DNA of 49,255 nt, from contig JAJDVW010000041.1 of the NCBI GenBank assembly GCA_022825925.1, positions 1-49,255 on the forward strand, written 5' to 3'. Position numbers and translations under genes: made by a program. This DNA is from Pseudomonadales bacterium (GTDB taxonomy: Bacteria; Pseudomonadota; Gammaproteobacteria; Pseudomonadales; Azotimanducaceae). The notes beneath the pieces were generated by a model, which was not told the DNA's origin, did no database searches, and worked only from the letters and a program-made list of their open reading frames with translations. Within the stretch, counting starts at the first letter, position 1, and each line of letters starts with the position of its first letter. Below, piece after piece: positions 43,569 through 49,255 of the stretch.

Positions 43569-44531
43569 TCAATAGAGCGGCGGCTCGAGTTCCTCGGCGG
43601 CATCCGCGTACACCCACTTCAGGCCGTCCCCGATGATGATCGGCAACACGTCGAAGTGGTCCCGGTCGCGATACAGCCGTGTCTGCAGGGCCAGCGACGG
43701 GTATCGGCGCAGGAGCAGGTTTTCCGCGAACAGCACCGTCCGGCTGACGATGCGCTGCGCCGACATCGGGAGATTGTTGACCTCGAGGTCGCCGGCGCCC
43801 ACGAAAACCCGGGCCGGCAGGTCGTCGTGGCCGGCGGCGTACTCCGCCTCCATGGTCAGGCTCAGCCCGTTGGTGCCGCTGCCGATGATGTAGCGGTCGA
43901 AGCCGCCGGGGCGCGCCAGCAACGCGTAGCCCGTGAACGCGCCGCCCGCGGAGTGACCTAGCAGGGCGTGGTCGTCCGCCATGCGGTACCGCTCCGCCAG
44001 CGCCGGGCGGAGCCGGTCGACGAGAAAGGCCAGGAACGCATCCCCCTTCACGTTGGCGAAGATGTCCGCGTCCGGGTCGACGCCCCACTGCGCCATCTCC
44101 TCGCGCATGTAATCCAGGGCCGGCCCGGGTTCCGACACCGACGACCCCGGCGGAAAGAGGTCGACGGTCCGCTTGGCGAGCCCCGCCAGGCCTTCTTCGC
44201 TGGGATGCCCCACCGCCACGACGATCAGTTCCGGGATGCGGTTGCCCGCCGCGTAGAAACCCACCAGGCCCACCGTCATGTCGAACAGGAGCGCGCCGTC
44301 CATGACCCAGAGCACGGGGTAGCGCTTGTCGGGCAACGCGTCATAGGTGGCCGGCAACGCGACAAGCACCTCGTGGTCGTAGTCGTAGCCCTCCGCCCGG
44401 TACTGCATGGCCGGCAACTGGGTCATGGCGTAGTGGGCGCCCTCCACCAGGAGCTGGTTCTGCTGGCCCCACGCGGCGCAACAGGCGAGCACGCCGGCGG
44501 CCGCGGTCGCGCGTATTCGTGCATTCATCAT
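43569..44531 (-). CDS. Exported esterase-family alpha/beta hydrolase
   Basis: The product is about 320 residues from the paired ATGs at 44531/44528 (GGAGAG upstream). The signal peptide is MNARIRATAAAGVLACCAAWG. The core matches the putative-esterase family: YPVLWVMDGALLFD, the nucleophile elbow LGHSAGGAF, and a C-terminal His in DRDHFD. The longer upstream frame lacks a start site. The gene is separated from the S9 peptidase by 13 bp, repeating the esterase/S9 pairing seen at 3-6 kb, though in the opposite order. Confidence 0.87.
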   Translation of the reverse strand: MMNARIRATAAAGVLACCAAWGQQNQLLVEGAHYAMTQLPAMQYRAEGYDYDHEVLVALPATYDALPDKRYPVLWVMDGALLFDMTVGLVGFYAAGNRIPELIVVAVGHPSEEGLAGLAKRTVDLFPPGSSVSEPGPALDYMREEMAQWGVDPDADIFANVKGDAFLAFLVDRLRPALAERYRMADDHALLGHSAGGAFTGYALLARPGGFDRYIIGSGTNGLSLTMEAEYAAGHDDLPARVFVGAGDLEVNNLPMSAQRIVSRTVLFAENLLLRRYPSLALQTRLYRDRDHFDVLPIIIGDGLKWVYADAAEELEPPLY

Positions 44532-44575
44532 CGCTCTCCGGTCAGTCCATCCGGCTACGGGACCGCTCGACGCCG

Positions 44576-45430
44576 CTACCGAAACACTTCCGACAGCCAC
44601 TCGTCGATCACGGCACCCTGCACGTCCGGCGCGGCGGCGTCCAGGTGATTCCTGCCGGGAATGATCCTGACATCCCAACCCGCGGCTTCGAGTTCCGCGC
44701 GGTTGCGGATGATCACTTCACCCATGTGGGTGAGGGGTTCGCCGTTCAGGGTGGGGAGGTCCTGGTCGCCGATCCAGCTCAGCCGCGGCATGTCCAGCGC
44801 GCCCTGGACCGCCCGGTCGTCGAAGCTCCGGAGCCCCTCGTAGTAGGTCAGGAACTGCCGGCCGTTCTCCGGCGCATCGGATTCGAGGCCGTACAGCGAG
44901 GCCGGACCCTCGGACATCGCGCGGGTGGTCGCGAGCATGTCATCGTAGATGCCGTCCATCACCGGGAAGCCGCCACAAACCAGCGCGGTCAGCCGGTCGG
45001 TGCGCAGGGCCAACTGCAAACCGGTGACGCAACCCCACGAGAACCCCGCGTAGGCGAACTCCGCCGCGCCGGCCGCATCCGCGATCGCCAGGTAGTCGCG
45101 CGCGACGGCCGACGGGGTGAGGGTATAGAGCTTCGGTTCGACGCCGGGATACTCGATGAAGATCAGCCGGTACTTCGAGCCCAGGGCGTCGATGTACGCC
45201 TGCTTCGCCCCGGCCATGAGCTCGAAGACCTCGGGCATCAACTCCTGCCCCGGCAAGGCCGCCGCACGGGCCGCCGCGGTGCCGGGCCCCAGGAACAGGA
45301 ACCGTTCCCCGCTGCCGTGCACTTCGAAGTAGATCGAGGAGCCGTCGTGCGCTGTCGCCTGCCCCGCCTCGGCCATCGCCGGCGCCGTCATGCCGAGCAT
45401 CACCGCCCCAGCCAACACCAATCGCCTCAT
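44576..45430 (-). CDS. Exported alpha/beta-fold hydrolase
   Basis: The product is 284 residues with a signal peptide (RRLVLAGAVMLGMTAPAMA). The nucleophile elbow is AGFSWGC, the acid probably in SWIGDQDLP, and the His in GRNHLD. It resembles classical alpha/beta-hydrolase-1 enzymes rather than the esterase-D group. The stop of the M19 gene and the ribosome binding site of this gene are fused (TAAGGAGG), so translation is coupled. A different, longer frame on the same strand is open here and was rejected. The substrate is unknown. Confidence 0.85.
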   Translation of the reverse strand: MRRLVLAGAVMLGMTAPAMAEAGQATAHDGSSIYFEVHGSGERFLFLGPGTAAARAAALPGQELMPEVFELMAGAKQAYIDALGSKYRLIFIEYPGVEPKLYTLTPSAVARDYLAIADAAGAAEFAYAGFSWGCVTGLQLALRTDRLTALVCGGFPVMDGIYDDMLATTRAMSEGPASLYGLESDAPENGRQFLTYYEGLRSFDDRAVQGALDMPRLSWIGDQDLPTLNGEPLTHMGEVIIRNRAELEAAGWDVRIIPGRNHLDAAAPDVQGAVIDEWLSEVFR

Positions 45431-45441
45431 GAGAATCCTCC

Positions 45442-46452
45442 TTACCTCCACACCTGTTCCGCCACGCGCATGTTGTTGCCGCCGAGCAGTCCGCGCAGCG
45501 CGCCGTCGTCCCAACCCAGCGTCAACAGCCGCTCGGCGATCTCCGGTATCCGCTCCGGCTCCACCATGCGCAATCCGCTTCGATAGCCCTTCTCCGGCGG
45601 GAACAGCTCCGGATCGGCCGCGATCAGGTCGTCCAGCTCCGAGGCGTCGAACACGTAATCGAGCCCGAGCCCGACGTGTTCCGGGCCCACGAGGTCCGCG
45701 ACGTAGTCGATGTGGCGCACGATGGCGTCGGTCGAGTTGTCGTTGTCGCCCATGAAGAAGCCGATGCCGTTGACGTTGACGACACCGCCGCTCGCGGCGC
45801 ACGCCTCGATCAGGTCGTCGGGGATGTTGCGCTCGTGGTCCCACAGGGCGCGCGGGTTGGAATGGGAGAAGATCACCGGGTTGGTCGAGTACTCGATCGC
45901 CTCCCGCGCCGTGCGGTAGCCGGTATGGCTGCAGCAGAGCACCATGCCCACGCGTTTCATCTCGTCGATCACGCGCCGCCCGAAGTCGGTGAGGCCGCAG
46001 TCGTCGTCCTGGCAACCGCCGCCGACGCGGTTGTTGCGGTTGTAGGCGATCAGCATCCATTTCACGCCCAGCGCGGCATAGGGTTCGACCAGTTCGGGCA
46101 TGTCGTCGACGGCCACGGCGCCTTCCAGGTCGAAGGCGACACCGAGCTTGCCCTCCCGCTTGGCGCGATGCACGTCGCTGACCCGGTCGACCAGCAGGTA
46201 GCGTTCCGGGCGCCGCTGGATCCAGCTCCGGAAGGTGGCCAGCATCTTGAACCCGAAGTGCCAGGGGAAGTGGTCGAAGGAGACGTTGAGGCTCACGAAC
46301 GAGACGCGGCTCTGCCGGTGTCGTTCGAGGTCGTCGAGGAACGAGACGTCGCCGGCCCGTACCGGCATGCAGGCGTGGTTGTCCCAGACGACCGCCTCGG
46401 CGAGCAGCTTCTCGAGACGGGGCGACATGCCTCCGCGGGTCTGGACGTTCAT
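45442..46452 (-). CDS. M19 family (membrane dipeptidase-like) protein
   Basis: The product is 336 residues with no signal peptide, so it is cytoplasmic. Landmarks are WDNHACMPVR at the HxD position (His kept, Asp replaced by Cys, a variant I recall in other bacterial M19 proteins), FDLEGAVA with the bridging Glu, LCCSHTGYR, IFSHSNPRAL, and LGLDYVF with the last Asp. It would hydrolyse dipeptides released by the peptidases. It is the first gene of the six-gene minus-strand operon. A 125-bp gap separates it from the divergent Tat-exported esterase. Confidence 0.88.
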   Translation of the reverse strand: MNVQTRGGMSPRLEKLLAEAVVWDNHACMPVRAGDVSFLDDLERHRQSRVSFVSLNVSFDHFPWHFGFKMLATFRSWIQRRPERYLLVDRVSDVHRAKREGKLGVAFDLEGAVAVDDMPELVEPYAALGVKWMLIAYNRNNRVGGGCQDDDCGLTDFGRRVIDEMKRVGMVLCCSHTGYRTAREAIEYSTNPVIFSHSNPRALWDHERNIPDDLIEACAASGGVVNVNGIGFFMGDNDNSTDAIVRHIDYVADLVGPEHVGLGLDYVFDASELDDLIAADPELFPPEKGYRSGLRMVEPERIPEIAERLLTLGWDDGALRGLLGGNNMRVAEQVWR

Positions 46453-46577
46453 GAAAGCGGCGCCTCCCGACTGGCGGTTACGGAGTCTGTATTGAGGACG
46501 AGCTTAGCCCACTGCGTCCTTGGCAAGCGGACCGCCAAACCCCTTGGCGGCAATTTGACGACGATCGGAAGACGACG

Positions 46578-47528
46578 ATGCAGCGCAGACATTTCCTTTC
46601 CGGGGCCGCAACGCTGGCCGCGGCTACGACCATTCCCGGCACTTTGGACGCACGGGCCGCCGATGCCCCCAACGTCACTCCCTCCAATGGGCCCTGGCCG
46701 CTCCGGGGATCGGAGAGCTTCGTCATCGACTCCGAGGCGGTCGGCGACCGCCTGGCGGTCGGCGTCTCGCAACCCGACACGGAGTTCCTGCAGCTCCTCG
46801 GCAGAACCGAGGAACTGCCCCCGCCGGACCTCGTCTACGTGCTGGACGGTTCCTGGGCCCTGGCGATCGCGGTGTCCATCGCCCGGTTGCAGCTCGTGGA
46901 CCTGGTCAAACCCGGCTTCCCGCCCCTGGTGATGGTCGGCGTCGACTACCCGGAAGACCAGCCCAACGCCCGCACCCGGGACTACACCCACACCGACCTG
47001 GCGACGCCCCTGCAGCCCGGTGAGTTGCCCCCGGAGCAGACCATCGGCAGCGCGGACAACTTCCTGCGCTTCCTGGAGGAAGAGCTGGATCCGCTCATTC
47101 GCGCACGCTACGACGTGAGCGACCGGCCCGCCGGGATCCTCGGCGACTCCTACGGCGGCACGTTCACTTTTCATGCGTTCCGCCGCCAGTCGAAGCTGTT
47201 CGACAAGTACTTCCTGGGCAGTCCGGGGCTGTTCACCACCGGCGTCGACTACATCGGGGAGGTGCGGAAGCTGCTCGAGGGCGAACTCGTGCACGACACG
47301 AAGATGTACCTCTCGTTCGGCGCCATGGAGGCCAACGGCGGCGTACCGTTCTACGAGGACATGGGGCGCAACTACAACAGCCTCGTCAGCGTGCTCAACT
47401 CGACGCCGAACGACGGGCTCACGTTCGCATCGAAGATGTACCCGGGCCACACGCATACGACGATTCTCGCCCCGGCGATCAACGACGCGCTGCTCTATCT
47501 CTACGGGCCGCACCTGCCGCGGGGCTGA
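46578..47528 (+). CDS. Tat-exported esterase-family hydrolase
   Basis: The product is 316 residues. The N-terminus MQRRHFLSGAATLAAATTIP is a twin-arginine signal. The putative-esterase core includes LVYVLDGSWALAIAV, the nucleophile elbow ILGDSYGGTF and a terminal His in PGHTHTT. It diverges from the M19 gene of the minus-strand operon and is followed after 27 bp by a second, exported M19-like gene. The two probably form a unit. Confidence 0.86.
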   Translation: MQRRHFLSGAATLAAATTIPGTLDARAADAPNVTPSNGPWPLRGSESFVIDSEAVGDRLAVGVSQPDTEFLQLLGRTEELPPPDLVYVLDGSWALAIAVSIARLQLVDLVKPGFPPLVMVGVDYPEDQPNARTRDYTHTDLATPLQPGELPPEQTIGSADNFLRFLEEELDPLIRARYDVSDRPAGILGDSYGGTFTFHAFRRQSKLFDKYFLGSPGLFTTGVDYIGEVRKLLEGELVHDTKMYLSFGAMEANGGVPFYEDMGRNYNSLVSVLNSTPNDGLTFASKMYPGHTHTTILAPAINDALLYLYGPHLPRG

Positions 47529-47555
47529 CCAGATAACCGGGAAGCGGGAGGGTCC

Positions 47556-48677
47556 ATGAACCGAAGGCAGCTCGTCCTGACCGCGGCGGGCCTGGCGCTG
47601 CTGCCCCAGGCGGTGCCGGTACGGGCCGCCGCGTCAGCCCCCGCATTGTCGGCGCGAACGCTGAGGCTGCTCGCCGAGAGCCCGATCGTGGACCTGACGG
47701 GCGCGAACTCGCCCATTCACGCGATCTCGATGCAGCCCGTCGGCTACGACCCCTGGATCGCGAAGTACAAGAAGGCGAACGTCACCTGGCTGTCCATGAC
47801 GGCCGGGTCCGACTTCACCAAGACCACCGGCCAGATGCTGCACGTGCTTGCGGCCAACCGGCGCTACCTCCTGGAACGGCCGGACGAGTACGTCTTCGTG
47901 CGGAACGTCGCGGACGTGGCCCGCGCCAAGGCCGAGGGCAAGCTCGGGGTCAACTTCAACTTCCAGGGATCGACGCCCCTCGAAGGGGACATCAACCTGG
48001 TGGAGGTGCTGTTCGGGCTCGGCGTCGGGCACATGCTGCTCGCCTACAACGACAAGAACCTCGCCTCCGGAGGCAGTCACGACCACGACAACCCGGGCCT
48101 GTCGAACTTCGGCCGCGCCCTCGTCGCCGAGATGAACCGGGTCGGCATGGTCTGCGACGGCAGCCACATGTCGGAACGCTCGACCCTCGAGATGTGCGAG
48201 CACTCGACGGCGCCGGTGATCTTCTCCCACTCCTCCGCCCGGGCGCTGCGCGATCACGAGCGCAACATCAGCGACGGCCAGATCCGGGCGGCGGCCGGCA
48301 CCGGGGGCGTGATCGGCATCAACGGCGTCTCGCTGTTCCTCTCGGAGGCGCTGTACGATCCTTCCGCGGAACAGATGTTCCGGCATGTCGACTACGTCGC
48401 GGAACTGGTCGGCGACCGGCACGTCGGGCTCGGCCTCGACCACGTACCCCTCATGGACGAACCGCTGCCGGTCGAGAACGTGGTCCCGCAGTACACGGAA
48501 CTCTACGGCGAGGAACAGTATCCGCCGATGAACCGCCTGGCCATCGCCGGCCCGTCCGTGATCGCGCCGCTGACCGAACTGATGGTCGGTCACGGCTACA
48601 CGGACGATCAGGTACGCGGCATCCTGGGCGGGAACTTCCTGCGCGTCTTCGGGCAGGTGTGGGGCAGCCAATCGTAG
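47556..48677 (+). CDS. Exported M19-like protein with altered metal site
   Basis: The product is 373 residues with a Tat- or Sec-like signal (MNRRQLVLTAAGLALLP) and a GGGAGG site 5 nt upstream. The later M19 landmarks are kept: CDGSHMSERS, IFSHSSARAL, VGLGLDHVP. However, the N-terminal HxD is absent (VDLTGANSP) and the bridging Glu is Gln (NFNFQGST; the paralogue at 45.4 kb has FDLEGA). Three of the usual zinc ligands are therefore changed. It may bind one metal, act on another substrate, or be non-catalytic. It ends 78 bp before the convergent MazF-type gene. Confidence 0.87.
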   Translation: MNRRQLVLTAAGLALLPQAVPVRAAASAPALSARTLRLLAESPIVDLTGANSPIHAISMQPVGYDPWIAKYKKANVTWLSMTAGSDFTKTTGQMLHVLAANRRYLLERPDEYVFVRNVADVARAKAEGKLGVNFNFQGSTPLEGDINLVEVLFGLGVGHMLLAYNDKNLASGGSHDHDNPGLSNFGRALVAEMNRVGMVCDGSHMSERSTLEMCEHSTAPVIFSHSSARALRDHERNISDGQIRAAAGTGGVIGINGVSLFLSEALYDPSAEQMFRHVDYVAELVGDRHVGLGLDHVPLMDEPLPVENVVPQYTELYGEEQYPPMNRLAIAGPSVIAPLTELMVGHGYTDDQVRGILGGNFLRVFGQVWGSQS

Positions 48678-48755
48678 GGGGGAGCGCGCGAACGTGATCG
48701 TGACAGGGATCTCGGTCGCTACCGACGATGGTCGGCGGAGAGAGGGGTCAACGGT

Positions 48756-49115
48756 TCATTCGCCGAGGACATCGAGGGCCCCCACCAGGGGCAGCAACTT
48801 GAGCAACGTGGCCCGGAACTCCTCTGGCGTGGCGGCGACGATCTTCTTCGCCTTCCGCTCCCGCCACGCCAGTGTCTGAACCAGATTCGCGGCGACGACG
48901 GACGGTCGCTCGAGGTTGCCTATCGGCACCTCGGTTGAGCCGCCCCGAATGCTCGTGCTGATCGGACAGCAGATCAACAGGCCTGTCCGGCGGTTGTAGT
49001 CCCGGCTGCTCAGGACGAGTGCCGGGCGGTACTTGCCGATCTCCTTGCCCCGGGTCGGCTCGAAATCGAGCCAGACCACGTCCCCGCGGTCCGGGACATA
49101 GTCGTCGCCGGCCAA
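48756..49115 (-). CDS. MazF/PemK-type endoribonuclease toxin
   Basis: The product is 119 residues starting at a TTG (49115). The MazF fold is clear: PDRGDVVWLDFEPTRGKE, then YRPALVLSSRDYNRRTGLLI, CPISTSIRG and VVAANLVQTLAWRER. Such toxins cut mRNA and are normally encoded just downstream of an overlapping MazE/PemI antitoxin. In the 140 bases available upstream on this strand I find no antitoxin frame reaching the toxin start. It may be an orphan, or its antitoxin has been lost. The frame itself appears intact. Confidence 0.85.
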   Translation of the reverse strand: MAGDDYVPDRGDVVWLDFEPTRGKEIGKYRPALVLSSRDYNRRTGLLICCPISTSIRGGSTEVPIGNLERPSVVAANLVQTLAWRERKAKKIVAATPEEFRATLLKLLPLVGALDVLGE

Positions 49116-49255
49116 CCTAGCCCGGATTTCTCACCACCGGCCGAAATGGGTCGGGAACGGGAGGTTCCGTTGGCTGCCATGAGTTGCGGTGGGGATTGAA
49201 ACGGGTCGGAGGGCGAGGCTTGGCGGCTGGGGGCGCGAATCGGCCGCGGAAGTTA
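49116..49255. other. Right edge, no gene seen
   Basis: No protein-like frame is seen in the last 140 bp. The stretch GTTGCGGTGGGGATTGAAAC (49183-49202) has the look of a CRISPR repeat 3' end, but only one copy fits in the window. No antitoxin for the adjacent MazF-type gene was found. Confidence 0.35.

Noticed and set aside
49116..49255. CRISPR array at the right edge
   Set aside because: Only one repeat-like sequence fits in the window and no spacer-repeat periodicity can be seen.

Overview
The window is a high-GC bacterial chromosome segment, most likely from a gammaproteobacterium. Three things point that way: a TonB-dependent outer-membrane receptor, several Tat- and Sec-exported periplasmic hydrolases, and an E. 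coli-type SOS (LexA) box upstream of a DNA-damage-type operon at 28.1 kb. I see no rRNA or tRNA genes, no insertion sequence with an intact transposase, and no CRISPR array.

Layout. (1) 1-2.1 kb: gene-poor, lower-GC stretch with two orphan small genes (a secreted protein and a two-helix membrane protein) converging on a nested inverted repeat. (2) 2.1-9.5 kb, minus strand: tightly packed unit of a TetR regulator, two exported S9 prolyl-oligopeptidase-type peptidases, an esterase and a Fic-domain protein. (3) 9.6-11.7 kb: an AbrB-type antitoxin whose PIN toxin partner survives only as a 24-codon scar, then an exported M20-type hydrolase broken by one inserted base. (4) 11.7-20.2 kb: heterotetrameric sarcosine oxidase operon (soxB-soxD-soxA-soxG) with a TonB-dependent receptor translationally coupled to its end, and a divergent ornithine-cyclodeaminase-family gene. 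(5) 20.2-25.3 kb: remnant of an AbiEi/AbiEii toxin-antitoxin pair, a DUF885 peptidase, an amidohydrolase lipoprotein and a cupin. (6) 25.4-29.6 kb: accessory island with a DUF433 antitoxin and its disabled DUF5615 toxin, a fragment of a second indolepyruvate oxidoreductase gene, an SOS-box-controlled DUF5131/TcmP (three-Cys-motif) pair, a Uma2 nuclease-like gene, and a 46-bp copy of the DUF433/DUF5615 junction. (7) 29.6-37.3 kb: Lrp regulator divergent from a frameshifted indolepyruvate ferredoxin oxidoreductase, an AlbA_2/HATPase/winged-helix protein whose promoter sits between two palindromic operators, and a gamma-glutamyltransferase-like protein. (8) 37.3-46.5 kb, minus strand: six-gene operon (M19 dipeptidase, alpha/beta hydrolase, esterase, S9 peptidase, DUF305-LVIVD fusion, TauD dioxygenase). 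(9) 46.6-49.1 kb: Tat-exported esterase, an M19-like protein lacking metal ligands, and a MazF-type toxin.

How it fits together. The core genes look like a system for scavenging peptides, esters and N-methylated amino compounds: exported S9, M19, M20, DUF885 and GGT-type enzymes with esterases, plus a TonB receptor tied to sarcosine oxidation and an indolepyruvate oxidoreductase for aromatic 2-oxoacids. The accessory segments between these operons hold toxin-antitoxin modules in several stages of decay. Where partners can be compared, the antitoxin is the better preserved half. The most interesting candidate system is the SOS-box-controlled DUF5131/TcmP pair. The self-contained AlbA_2 ATPase with its two operators is second.

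Several genes carry single-base indels. I cannot tell from one sequence whether these are real mutations or assembly errors, so they are described as broken as given.
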